Positions 8,221 through 17,852 of a DNA stretch of 64,000 nucleotides are shown here, piece after piece. Position numbers and translations under genes: made by a program. Below the pieces are notes generated by a model. That model saw only the letters and a program-made list of their open reading frames with translations, did no database searches and was not told where the DNA came from. The stretch is from Bipolaris cookei. Its lineage: Eukaryota > Ascomycota > Dothideomycetes > Pleosporales > Pleosporaceae. The stretch is taken from NCBI GenBank assembly GCA_002286855.1, contig NRSV01000075.1, positions 1 through 64,000 of the forward strand, read 5' to 3'. How positions within the stretch are numbered: position 1 is the stretch's first letter; every line of letters begins with the position of its first letter.

Positions 8221-8292
8221 CGGGTTAAAGCCAGGTTGGTTAGGCGCCTCATTTAGGTTGAGGATTTGTTATGTTTGAATCATAAAAACCCG
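8221..8292 (+). tRNA. Pro-like tRNA with anticodon UAG, copy 1
   Basis: The body looks like fungal mitochondrial tRNA-Pro: it begins CGGGTTA and ends AAACCCG, has the D arm AGCC..GGTTAGGC, a short variable loop and T arm TTATG-TTTGAAT-CATAA. Anticodon stem CCTCA/TGAGG closes loop TTTAGGT, so the anticodon reads TAG instead of the expected TGG (loop TTTGGGT). The window already has a normal class II tRNA-Leu(TAG). Possible explanations are an anticodon shift, RNA editing, a pseudogene, or a base-call error. The gene identity is therefore left open. Confidence 0.7.
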
Positions 8293-8399
8293 AAATAGGA
8301 TTAAATTATTTCCCCTAAAAACCCCCCCCCCCCCCCCTAAGCTTGCGGAGGGGGGAAAAAAACTAATTTTATACTTATAGTAAAACATAATAATTATAT

Positions 8400-8627
8400 A
8401 TGTTTAAATATCAAACAATATTAAGCCCTCTTGACCAATTTGAAATAAGAAACTTATTTAGTATAGATACACCATTATTAGCAAATATGAACCTATCTAT
8501 AACTAATATAGGGTTATATATGACTATAGCTGCTTTCATAGCTTTCTATTTTAGTATTTTAGCTACTAACCACTCAAAAATTACTCCAAACAAATGATCT
8601 TTAAGTCAAGAAACATTATACATTTAA
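8400..8627 (+). pseudogene. Truncated atp6 (5' end only)
   Basis: Codons 1-73 are identical to the complete atp6 that begins at 11091, up to the phrase SQETLY. At the duplication junction (8620) the sequence runs back into the spacer and stops after one more codon at TAA. It holds at most the first membrane helix and cannot make a working subunit a. It may still be transcribed from the same promoter region as the real gene. Confidence 0.93.
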
Positions 8628-8791
8628 GGTGAATTAGCTTATTTTAAGTTGTGTTTATACATTTAAGTTGTGTTTGTATTGCTTATACAATATTTGTAAA
8701 TATTAAGGTTTATTTACACAGTATCCTAAAATAAATTTATTTTTTAGGCCCCCCTCTCTCTCAGAGAGAGGGGGTCCAAACAGCACTAAAA

Positions 8792-8873
8792 ATGGGTATG
8801 CTGAAATTGGTAGACAGGTCCCGCTTAGGACGGGGTGAAATTAATTCATATAAGTTCGAGTCTTATTACCCAT
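8792..8873 (+). tRNA. trnL: tRNA-Leu (TAG), copy 2
   Basis: Identical to 6101-6182: acceptor ATGGGTA/TACCCAT, loop CTTAGGA, long variable arm. Confidence 0.93.
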
Positions 8874-8948
8874 ATATATTATAGTAACGTATTATTCTAT
8901 AAAGTTTACATATTTTAATTTATTTTTTTATATGTTGATCATTATTAA

Positions 8949-9019
8949 TATGTAGTAGACTAATGGTAAGTCATAAATTTTTGGTATTTACTTATGGGTG
9001 TTCGAATCACCCCTACATA
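8949..9019 (+). tRNA. trnQ: tRNA-Gln (TTG), copy 2
   Basis: Identical to 6258-6328: acceptor TATGTAG/CTACATA, loop TTTTGGT. Confidence 0.93.
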
Positions 9020-9024
9020 AAAAA

Positions 9025-9098
9025 GGTGGATATAGTTCAATTGGCAGAACAACTGTATGTGGCACAGTAAGTTCCCTGTTCGATTCAGGGTATCCTCC
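9025..9098 (+). tRNA. trnH: tRNA-His (GTG), copy 2
   Basis: Identical to 6334-6407, including the eight-pair acceptor with the -1 G and loop ATGTGGC. Confidence 0.93.
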
Positions 9099-9274
9099 CA
9101 GTATTTTATATATAGGGTTGTTATTTAATGTGCTATATATGTTTATATGTGTTTATATACGTTTATACACGTTTATAAACTAATATTGTTTACCTATTAC
9201 ATGTGATATAAAATATACTTATACCAACATAGTTTAGATAGGGAATATATTTGTTGTATATTATACAATAATAA

Positions 9275-9345
9275 GCCAGGATAGTTCAATCGGTAGAACA
9301 TTAATTTCATGCATTAATAGTGGGAATTCAAATTTCTCTCCTGGC
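9275..9345 (+). tRNA. trnM: tRNA-Met (CAT), copy 2
   Basis: Identical to 6584-6654: acceptor GCCAGGA/TCCTGGC, loop TTCATGC. Confidence 0.88.
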
Positions 9346-9419
9346 TCGCATAAATTACTTTATTTTGTGTTATCTTCTTTAAAAGAAGATACATTTCTTT
9401 TAATCATTTTTTTTTACAA

Positions 9420-9531
9420 TTAACTTGTTATAAAATGTAACCATGTTACAATATAGTATAATTAATACCAGCTTATGTAAAATAGCATTACACAAATGTA
9501 AGAGCAATTAGGGGACTCACAACAAAACCCT
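9420..9531 (+). ncRNA. Structured intergenic element E1, copy 2
   Basis: Identical to 6729-6840 through the duplication; see that entry for the helices. Confidence 0.5.
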
Positions 9532-9970
9532 CTTCGCTGCAAGCTAGTCTAGGGAGTACCCTATCACATATCATATTGGCTTTTGTCATTTTGGGATGCT
9601 GGGTTATTTTTTCCCAGCAAAGCAGACCCAGTCTTCTTTTCTTCAGCTTCGCGGCCCCCAGCTACTTGTAGCTGGAGGGCTAAAAGAAGACTGGAGGGCT
9701 AATTTTTTTCTAGCCCTTGTTTTTTTTTTTCTAGTTATGAAATAACGTCGAAAAAAAAAAAACTAGGGGCTGACCCTTTTCTCCGGGAAGATCCCCGATG
9801 GGGCTCATCCCGCAGGGATAGTAATTTCATCTAAATTACGTCGAAAAAAAAAAACAAACGAAATAACTAAAAAAAATAAGGGACTAAAAGAAACCCTTAG
9901 AAACCCTATACACTACGTAAACAATTAAATATCATCTTACGTAATACTTTGTTAATTAAATTATGTTATT

Positions 9971-10177
9971 ATGATTAAAGAAAAGGAGATGAACGTGAAT
10001 TATCTACTATTAAGTTTACCCCTTGTCACAATACATAACCAAATTGATGTACAAACTTCTGCTATGGTATTTGATACTAATCGTTCCATATATAGTGGAA
10101 TTTGCCCGCATTCTAAACTCACTTTTGGATGGATGTTAGTTGAATACACACGGATATATAAACTTAGAATGGACTAA
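9971..10177 (+). CDS. Unidentified small ORF, 68 aa, copy 2
   Basis: Identical to 7280-7486. Function unknown and coding status doubtful. Confidence 0.25.
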   Translation: MIKEKEMNVNYLLLSLPLVTIHNQIDVQTSAMVFDTNRSIYSGICPHSKLTFGWMLVEYTRIYKLRMD

Positions 10178-10265
10178 TTCTAAAAAAAGCATAAAAAACT
10201 TTTGTTTTTAAACTTGTGATACAAATGTAATTCATCTTAATTTTATTATACTTAATATTTTTAGG

Positions 10266-10361
10266 AGAATAGTAGGGAAGTCCAGTGATTTAAATATAGC
10301 TTTTTTAAAAAGTGAGGTAAAAGCTTGGGTAATTCACAGAAACTAAAAAAATAAAAACTTT
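10266..10361 (+). ncRNA. Compact RNase P RNA-like segment, copy 2 (tentative)
   Basis: Identical to 7575-7670. Confidence 0.22.
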
Positions 10362-10911
10362 TAGTTTTTTATTATAACTATGAAATAAAAAGCCTTAATT
10401 AATCTTTATTTTAGTTAAATATTACGTACATGACCCGGCTTACTTGTATCCAAGTAATATATCTTATTTTGTCTTAATAAAAAGATATATTCAAAAACCT
10501 TATGTTACTAGTTCTAACAGATATTATAGCAAATATAACATATCAGGAGCGTAAAACAGTAGGATATTGTACAAACAATACTTTTAAAGTATATTTTATG
10601 TCAGCCCAAAAATTTTTATCATAGTTTAATTGTGTTATGAATTTAGACATAATTGGTAAAAGGTTGATTTTTAGATATATTTGGTATAAAGTATTTTTCA
10701 ATTTATTTTTCTTTATGGCAATCTTATATAATAATTAATAACTTGTTCTCAGTTTTCGATATATATTATAGTATTATTATTTTAATATAGCTCAAATATA
10801 TACGATTTAGAAATTAATACTAATACACATTAAATTGAATACAACTTTATTTTTTTATTAAAACACTTTTTTTTTAGTTACCTTATTCATATAGTACATT
10901 GTATTTATAAA

Positions 10912-10983
10912 CGGGTTAAAGCCAGGTTGGTTAGGCGCCTCATTTAGGTTGAGGATTTGTTATGTTTGAATCATAAAAACCCG
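10912..10983 (+). tRNA. Pro-like tRNA with anticodon UAG, copy 2
   Basis: Identical to 8221-8292, including the TTTAGGT anticodon loop. Because both copies agree, a base-call error would have to predate or be shared by the two copies in the assembly. Confidence 0.7.
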
Positions 10984-11090
10984 AAATAGGATTAAATTAT
11001 TTCCCCTAAAAACCCCCCCCCCCCCCCCTAAGCTTGCGGAGGGGGGAAAAAAACTAATTTTATACTTATAGTAAAACATAATAATTATAT

Positions 11091-14000
11091 ATGTTTAAAT
11101 ATCAAACAATATTAAGCCCTCTTGACCAATTTGAAATAAGAAACTTATTTAGTATAGATACACCATTATTAGCAAATATGAACCTATCTATAACTAATAT
11201 AGGGTTATATATGACTATAGCTGCTTTCATAGCTTTCTATTTTAGTATTTTAGCTACTAACCACTCAAAAATTACTCCAAACAAATGATCTTTAAGTCAA
11301 GAAACATTATATGCAACTATACACAGTATTGTTGTAAACCAAATTAACAACAAAAATGGGCAAGCTTACTTCCCATTTATGTACACATTATTTATTTTTA
11401 TTTTAATAAATAACTTAATAGGAATGGTTCGCGAACAATACCTTTATAACAGTATTAATAACAATAATGATTTTAAAATTATAAGCCAGAGGTGTAAAAG
11501 AGATAATGGTTTTAAACTAAATAGTGTTAGTTTAATCACGAGTAATTGAAAAGTTCCAAATAAAAAAGCCGCCCGGGTGAGGGTTAATTTATATTCTACT
11601 CTTTCTGATAATAATCATCTAAATAAAGATAGCTCCTCTCTTGTTATTAATCCTCATTATCTAACGGGATTTATAGACGGTGAAGGTTGTTTTAATATTT
11701 CTATCCTTAAAAACAATGAATTATCAACAGGTTGACAAATTATCCCTACATTTCAAATATCTTTACATGCTAAGGATAAAGAGTTGTTAGAGTTAATTCA
11801 GAAATCATTAGGTGTAGGTCGTATTTATAAACACGGCCCGGATTCTTTTTATTATCGTATCTTTGGTTTAAATAATTTAAGCGTAATAATAAAACATTTA
11901 GACAGTTTTCCTTTACTTACTCAAAAACAAGCTGATTATATTTTATTTAAGCAGGTTGTTGAATTAATGAATATAGGAGAACATTTAACTCAACCAGGAA
12001 TTTTGAAAATAATAAATCTAAAGGCTTCTATTAATAGAGGTTTACCGGATAAATTAAAGGAAGAATGATTAAATATTACTCCTGCTAATAGACCTACGGT
12101 TTTATCTAGCCCTATAAAGGATAAGCAATGACTAGTAGGTTTTGTAGAGGGAGAAGGGTCTTTCCAAATTGTTACTCAAAAAATAAAAGATAAAATAATA
12201 GTATCTTTAAGGTTCACTTTGACTCAACATATTCGTGATAATATATTAATGAAGAGTTTGGTGGAATATTTAGGCTGCGGTAGATATATTACTACAGCTA
12301 ATCGAAAAGAAGTTTATTTTACTGTTTCTAACAAGAAGGATATAAACAATATTATTATACCTTTATTTCAGAAATATCCCTTATTAGGTTCTAAACAACA
12401 AGATTTATTGGATTTTGTTAAAGTATCCGAATTATTAAAATCTAAAGCTCATCTTACTGAAAAAGGGTTAGAACTGATTAATGCTATTAAAAGTGATAGG
12501 GCCATTAGAATAAAAAACCCTTCCAAGAACGAAAAATAGAAAATATCTAAACTTACTCTTACTTATATTAAATTATCTTATTTATAACCATTATCTTATT
12601 TATAACCATTATCTTATTTATAACCATTATCTTGTTTATAATTATTATGCATTATTCCTATTGCACTCTGTATGGAAAGGTTAAAAGGAGCCTACATATA
12701 TATATTATCCAAACATTTAGCTTAACTAATTTAAAAAACAAAATTATCAGACTATATTCTTCAAATAATTCTAAATATCCTAGATATAGCCTTAATAACA
12801 CCTATTATCTTAACCCTTATTATATTACAGGTCTTGTAGATGCAGAGGGTTGTTTTACAACATCTATCTATAAAGATTGTAGAATGAAAACAGGATGACA
12901 AGTTAAACCTATATTTCAACTTAATTTACATAAAAAAGATCTAAAAATCTTAGAAGCTTTACAAAAAACATGGGGTGTAGGTAAAATATATAAACATGGT
13001 CAAGATTCATTTATGTATCGTGTTAGTTCTTTGAAGAATTTAAGAGTAATAACAACTCATTTCGATAATTATCCTTTAATAACCCAAAAATTAGCAGATT
13101 ACCTGTTATTTAAACAATCTATTGATTTAATACAGGAAAAGTTACATTTAACTGAAAAAGGTTTACTAACATTAGTTGGTATAAAATCTGTATTAAATTG
13201 GGGTTTATCTGAAAAATTTAAAGAAACATTTCCTAATTTGATACCCGTAGTAAGACCAAAGGTTGATATTTCAGAAATAAAAGATGTTTATTGACTAGTT
13301 GGGTTTGTTGAAGGGGAAGGATTTTTTATGGTTATTATTCAAGAATCTAAAAGCAAAAAAACAACAGACAATATAAGTTTAAGATTTGTAATAACTCAAC
13401 ATTCTAAGGATTCAGTATTATTAGACAATATTTCAAATTATTTAGGTTGTGGGAAATGTTATAGTAGCCGTAATGAAGTAAATTTAACTGTTTCAACTTT
13501 TTCTGATATAAATAAAATCATATCTTTATTTAATAAATACCTATTACTAGGCACTAAAAAGGAAGATTACCTCTCCCAGCGGGAGCTCCTTAGAGCTCCT
13601 GCGGAGCTCCGCAGGAGAGATTTTTGTCAAGTAGCCGAGTTAATAAAATCTAAGGATCATTTAACAAAGCAGGGTATAGAAAATATAAAAAGAATTAAAA
13701 GTAATATGAACAGTAAAAGAATACATTAACTAAACGTCTTATATATAAAATAGTCTAACTCTTATATTTTGTTTTTAATTACGCTTTATTATAATTGGTA
13801 ATATAATATGTAAAATTTTACTATATGCTGAAAATTTCTAATGCTTTAGATACGATCATGAATAATAAATTTAACAATGGCTGTAGAATTTATTAAAAGA
13901 CGTAACAACTCTAAAGATAAAACAATGAAAAATCAGCAGGAAACCAACAGATATTACTAATACTTTAGACAAAAAGAATAGTGTATACTAGAGGGTCCTC

Positions 14001-16630
14001 AGAGACTACACGTAAAAGGCTGCTCATATTACTAAATAGAGCAGTCAAGATATAGTCCGGCTTGATATGTCTATATGTCTATCAAGAAGTCCTTATAGTT
14101 TTGCCTCAACATCTCATTTTATATTAACATTCTCACTTAGTTTTACTGTTGTATTAGGTGCAACAGTTTTAGGATTCAAAGAACACGGATTAAAATTCTT
14201 TTCTTTATTTGTTCCAGCTGGTTGTCCATTAGGATTATTACCTTTACTTGTATTAATTGAATTCATCTCATACTTAGCAAGGAATGTGTCTTTAGGATTA
14301 AGATTAGCAGCCAACATAAAAAGATGAGACTAGGTGCCTCATTCTTACTGTGTAAAAGAGCCAAACTCCGGGGAAGCCCTAAAGCTCTAATAACTAAAGG
14401 TAAGACGGAAACTTCTTACCTGGCCTCATTAATGATTGAGGGTATAGTAACATCATTAGAGATTCTAGTAATAGAAATGGGTGATCGCGGATCTAAAATA
14501 GATAATGAACTATCTGTAAAAGAGCAACGAGTAGACGGTTCTTCCATTAGGTAAAACCAATGGTAAGGTGTACTCTAGTCGCCGGGAAAGCCGGTTCTTG
14601 GGCGAAATTAAGTAACCTAAGATTAAAGTTATCACAATAGCCTATCCTCATTTTATAATATTTCTCCTTTTTGTTTTTATTTCCTCTATCGACATAATAG
14701 TTGAGAATAAAGAGGGAATTGAAAAGGAAAATAAAGATATAATCGGCAATTTCGTAAAATCATACTGTAATAATTTAAAGAAAGGATAAAGTATATAAAC
14801 ACCTTTAAATAAGGGGACAAAGTTTATATATACAGTATGATTATTCCAAAATTTACACTAACTTGAAGGTAAATTTGTGATTCGTGTATTTGTTCACAAT
14901 TCACTAAATTATTTACCTTTCATTTAAACTTATCCTTCTGGTATGGAAGAGAAATTAAGTTTAAAACCAATTAATTATACTCCAAAAAGGTTTCATAGAA
15001 TTCACAGTCAAATACGAATGGGTCTTACATCCACTTTTATAAGTAATACTCCTTTTATAGGGAAAAGATGCTTAAGTAATACAGCTACTTCATCTGAAAT
15101 TGAACCTGTTCTAATCTATACTAATCCCGATGAGCATAAAGGATTGATAGCTAAACAAAATAAAGGTAAATCAGGTATTTACCGTTGAGTTCATAAAGAT
15201 TCTGGAAAAAGTTATGTAGGTTCTTCTTATAAGCTGAATGATAGATTTAGACGCTATTTTAACCATAGCTATTTATCAAGCAGTCAGCGAGGTGCATCTC
15301 TTATTTGTAAGGCACTATTAAAACATGGTTATGTGGGATTTAGGTTAGAGATTTTAGAATATTGTCCTATTTCAATATTACTGGATAGAGAGCAATTCTA
15401 TATAGATAACTTAAACCCTGAATACAATATATTAAAAACAGCAGGTTCTAATCTAGGATATAAACATACTGAACCCTCTCTTAAACTTATGAGTATTGCA
15501 TCCAAAAGTAGAAATGAATTAGAAGAAGTTATTAAGTTAAAAAGAGAGGTTATGTTAGGCCGAAAGTTATCTAAAGACCATCTAGAAAATATGGCTAAAA
15601 ATAACCCATTTAGAGTGCCGATAATTCTTTCTAATCTCGAAACAGGTAAGAGTGAAGAATTTACTTCTATGATAAAGGCTGCTCAGTTTTTAGGTGTTGA
15701 TATGACTACTGTTAAGAGGTATTTAATTAATAATAAGCCATGCAAAGGCTATATGATTACTAAAGCTACTTCTATTTCAGATTCCTCTTCTTCCTCTAAT
15801 CTAACTAATTCAAGACAGGCTGTATTAATAACTAATGATGTTTTAGGTATCACCAAAGAATTCTCTACAATGAAAGCTGCATACCAATTTTTGGGTATAT
15901 CTCATAAACGACTTTTAAATTGTTTAAATAATAACGAGTCTTCGTTTTCAAATGGACAAGTTGACACCATTAAAGGGTACACTATAACCAAGCTAGACTC
16001 CGTTAAACGAGAAGGTAAAGGTATAGAAGTTACTAATATTAATACAAATGAAGTCATTAAATATTCTTCGCTTAGTTCAGCAGCTGAAGCTATAGGAATA
16101 TCTCCGTCTAGTATTTCAACAGCTTTCAGCTGTTGGAAACGAACTACTCCGTTTAGAGGTATTTACCTTTTTAAATTAATTTAAATTATCTGACATGAGA
16201 AAAAGTGGGTACAATTAATATATTACATATATCGTCAACCTAGTATATCTTTATATTTAAAAGATAATAGAACTAAACCTTTTAAAGGAAAATATCTGTT
16301 CAAACTAGTAGACTAGAATACTGAGGTATATGTTGTATACTTTATAGTACATCTCGTAATTGAAGTATATATCTTTAAAAATTTAAGTAAATAATATAAT
16401 CTAAGGATGAAGTTGTTGGACGATTATCAGGTCACATGCTTTTAAATATCTTAAGTGGATTTACATACAATATTATGAGTTCTGGTATCATTTTCTTTAT
16501 TCTAGGATTATTACCATTAGCCTTTATAATTGCATTCTCTGGATTAGAATTAGGTATTGCCTTTATACAATCACAAGTATTTGTGGTATTATCTTGTTCA
16601 TACATTAAAGATGCACTAGAATTACATTAG
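11091..16630 (+). CDS. atp6: ATP synthase subunit a (ATP6), three exons
   Basis: Exons 11091-11428, 14090-14317 and 16423-16630 join to 258 codons including TAG, the usual length for fungal ATP6. Both joins keep frame, and each intron follows a T and ends in G. Subunit a sits in the inner membrane Fo sector and carries protons past the c-ring. The start is MFKYQTILSP; hydrophobic helices follow, and the essential helix near ARNVSLGLRLAANILSGH contains the conserved Arg in its GLRL motif. Trp is encoded by TGA (for example PNKWSL at 11286). The first 74 codons are duplicated upstream at 8400. The second exon ends inside the LAAN|ILSG helix, a common intron site. Confidence 0.96.
11429..12539 (+). 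CDS. LAGLIDADG homing endonuclease, fused in frame to atp6 exon 1
   Basis: The frame runs on from exon 1 without a stop, using TGA as Trp, and ends at TAG 12539. Two LAGLIDADG motifs are clear: LTGFIDGEGCF (about 11658) and LVGFVEGEGSF (about 12130), each followed by the typical QHIRD / LHAKD helix and PLL motif. The acidic residues of both motifs (D/E at the active site) are present, so it should be a single-chain enzyme that cuts intron-less atp6 and promotes intron spread. It is probably released by proteolysis of an exon-intron fusion protein. Confidence 0.85.
12632..13729 (+). CDS. LAGLIDADG homing endonuclease with an in-frame GC hairpin insert
   Basis: A free-standing ORF with motifs ITGLVDAEGCF (about 12825) and LVGFVEGEGFF (about 13295). 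Several ATG codons lie near the start (12632, 12647), so the true start is uncertain. At 13571-13619 a GC-rich palindromic piece (CTCTCC...GGAGAG) adds 15 codons inside the phrase DYL-DFCQVAEL without breaking the frame. The insert lies in the C-terminal helix region and may still allow folding. The tail KRIKSNMNSKRIH is typical of the family. Confidence 0.82.
14318..16422 (+). mobile_element. Group I intron in atp6 (i2), with a GIY-YIG ORF
   Basis: The intron splits the Ile codon of LAAN-I-LSGH (AT|A). The core lies at the 5' end: CTCCGGGGAAGCCCTAAAG (14366), GGGTGATCGCGGATCTAA (14479), GAGCAACGAGTAGACGG (14521) and GGTGTACTCT (14566), a set typical of subgroup IA. A stop comes soon after the exon, so the endonuclease is free-standing. 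Confidence 0.9.
14943..16184 (+). CDS. GIY-YIG homing endonuclease with NUMOD repeats
   Basis: A 413-codon ORF. The GIY-YIG module is at about residues 78-150: SGIYRWVHKDSGKSYVGSS, then R at RFRRYF, and the downstream DREQFYID-NPEYNIL motif with the catalytic Glu. After this come DNA-binding NUMOD-type segments, including GSNLGYKHTE and three repeats of the type FTSMIKAAQFLGVDMTTVKRYL, FSTMKAAYQFLGISHKRL and YSSLSSAAEAIGISPSSIS. The Trp in the GIY motif is TGA (15187). It probably cleaves intron-less atp6 at the LAANI site. Confidence 0.88.
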
Positions 16631-16650
16631 AGGTATATTACCTTTATTTT

Positions 16651-16690
16651 CTACCCCTGCGGGGTTCCTTTAGGAACCTTAAGGGGTTCC
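16651..16690. repeat. GC hairpin after atp6
   Basis: Alternating CCCC-TGCGGGG, TTCCTTTAGGAACC and AAGGGG segments form a compact hairpin 20 nt after the atp6 stop. Related strings occur at 53418-53474. It may act as a 3' processing signal or be a mobile GC cluster. Confidence 0.6.
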
Positions 16691-16789
16691 CTAACTTTTT
16701 TTTACATATATTATGATATATTAAAAAAGTAAAAGGGAAAGAATTAGACTTTTTGACCTTTTAAAGAGTCCTATACAATAGAAAAAAAA

Positions 16790-16860
16790 GGGGTGTGTTG
16801 CATACGGCTATGCATTTTGATTGCAGATCATAAATATAAGGTTCAACTCCTTCACATCCC
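16790..16860 (+). tRNA. trnC: tRNA-Cys (GCA)
   Basis: Acceptor GGGGTGT/ACATCCC, D stem TGCA/TGCA, anticodon loop TTGCAGA (anticodon GCA), T arm AAGG-TTCAACT-CCTT. The anticodon stem has one mismatch. It is the only Cys tRNA seen. Confidence 0.85.
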
Positions 16861-16949
16861 TGGGTTATACTTATGTACAGAAAATGTCATAAGTATAACT
16901 TTTATATAAAATAAATAAAAAAATATAGTATTGTATTGTAACGATACAA

Positions 16950-17660
16950 TTCAATTACTGTCCCCGAAGGAATCCCTGCCCGAGAGACCTGCGGGGGGGG
17001 GTAAGGGTCTGAAAACTAGTTATAAAAATTCCTTCTTATGGAGATAATATTCGGATTTTCCTTTTAGGGGTTTATCTTGGGTATTATCTCTACTTTTTGA
17101 ACACGGCGAGAGAACGCCTTTTTATAAAAGTATGAAAAATATTGACTAATTATTTAGTTATAAGTTTTTTAATTCATAAACATATTTCTTCATATTATTC
17201 GCATTGGATAGGTCTTATAGGAAATCTATTATAAATTTAGTTATAGGGAAGTGTATCAAACTCCGAGGATTCGGAATGGATAGGCGTCGGCATCATAAAT
17301 AATGGAAAATAGAAAGTCTCGATATTTTCCTATCTATGGATTTGAATAAGTCCGATCTCAGTTAAGATTCTGAGGACTCCGTGTAGTGGTCCGGAGTTAT
17401 ATAGGGAGGTGAAAGTATAGTTATTAACAAGTGAACTATAGTAATAGAGTGTTAGACTTTAAAGTTAGTGAAAGGCTGTCTATTGATTTTATATCCTAGT
17501 TAACGCTGTAGAAGCGGGTGACTACAGTATTGCTAAAATATACGAAATATAGTATAAGCATTACTTATGGTTATTGTCTTTCACGATGAGCCCTCTAAAG
17601 TTTGGCCTGCGCTAATACGGGAGAGCGATCCCGTTAATAAGAGGTAAGATGTAAAATAAG
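16950..17660 (+). other. Unidentified GC-richer, hairpin-rich segment
   Basis: It has no long open frame but a higher GC content and several strong hairpins: CTCCG..CGGAG (17378-17397), ACGGGA-GAGCGA-TCCCGT (17616-17635) and a GC cluster at 16970-17010. Phrases such as AAACTCCGAGGATTCGG recall group I intron P elements, but I cannot find matching Q, R and S segments, nor a group II domain V. It might be an RNA gene or an intron remnant. Identity unknown. Confidence 0.35.
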
Positions 17661-17764
17661 GATTAGAGTCCCTTAGATCTTATAAAATAAAAAAAAATAG
17701 AATCTAGTTATATATAAAATTATATAAAATTTATAGTTAGGTTTACTTTATAAACAATTTTTCT

Positions 17765-17850
17765 TAGGATAATTTAAGAGGTAATGTTTACTACCTTTCA
17801 GCCAAAAAGCGGGATGGTGTAAAAGGGGAGTTCGAATCTCTCTATTCTGA
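17765..17850 (+). other. tRNA-like structure of unclear identity
   Basis: The ends can pair (TAGGATA with TATTCTG) and a good T arm GGGAG-TTCGAAT-CTCTC is present. The length of about 86 nt would fit a class II tRNA. However, the D and anticodon arms cannot be assigned; GGTA..TACC and ACC..GGT pairings compete. It ends 2 nt before the start of the nad2-like ORF and could be a processing signal or a decayed tRNA. Confidence 0.35.
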
Positions 17851-17852
17851 CT

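Larger units (their letters stand above)
5930..8620. repeat. Tandem duplication, copy 1 (2691 bp)
   Basis: Every feature here reappears exactly 2691 bp downstream, and I found no difference between the copies where I compared them. The unit carries tRNA-Leu, -Gln, -His, -Met, a structured RNA-like element, an RNase P-like segment, a Pro-like tRNA and the first 74 codons of atp6. The pentamer TTATA stands at both unit ends (5925-5929, 8616-8620 and 11307-11311), suggesting a short-homology event. The near-perfect identity implies a very recent duplication, or an assembly duplication. Confidence 0.95.
8621..11311. repeat. Tandem duplication, copy 2 (2691 bp)
   Basis: Second unit of the duplication described at 5930-8620. 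It contains the same five tRNA genes, spacer elements and small ORF, and continues uninterrupted into the full atp6 gene, so this copy keeps the original right-hand context. Copy 1 keeps the original left-hand context. Confidence 0.95.
11429..14089 (+). mobile_element. Group I intron in atp6 (i1), with two LAGLIDADG ORFs
   Basis: The intron lies between codon pieces GT and T of a Val codon in the LIGMV|PYSF region. Conserved core strings AATCAGCAGGAAACC (13930), GTCCTCAGAGACTACACG (13994) and AAGATATAGTCC (14048) lie near its 3' end; this set suggests subgroup IB. The first endonuclease frame is continuous with the upstream exon, the second is free-standing. Four near-perfect 18-bp repeats (CTTATTTATAACCATTAT) stand between them at 12570-12645. 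Confidence 0.9.

Noticed and set aside
12570..12645. Short direct repeats considered as a CRISPR-like array
   Set aside because: The 18-bp units are directly adjacent without spacers; it is a simple tandem repeat, and CRISPR is not expected in mitochondria.
16950..17660. Group II intron or small-subunit rRNA
   Set aside because: No domain V-like hairpin, no reverse transcriptase frame and none of the universal rRNA strings were found.
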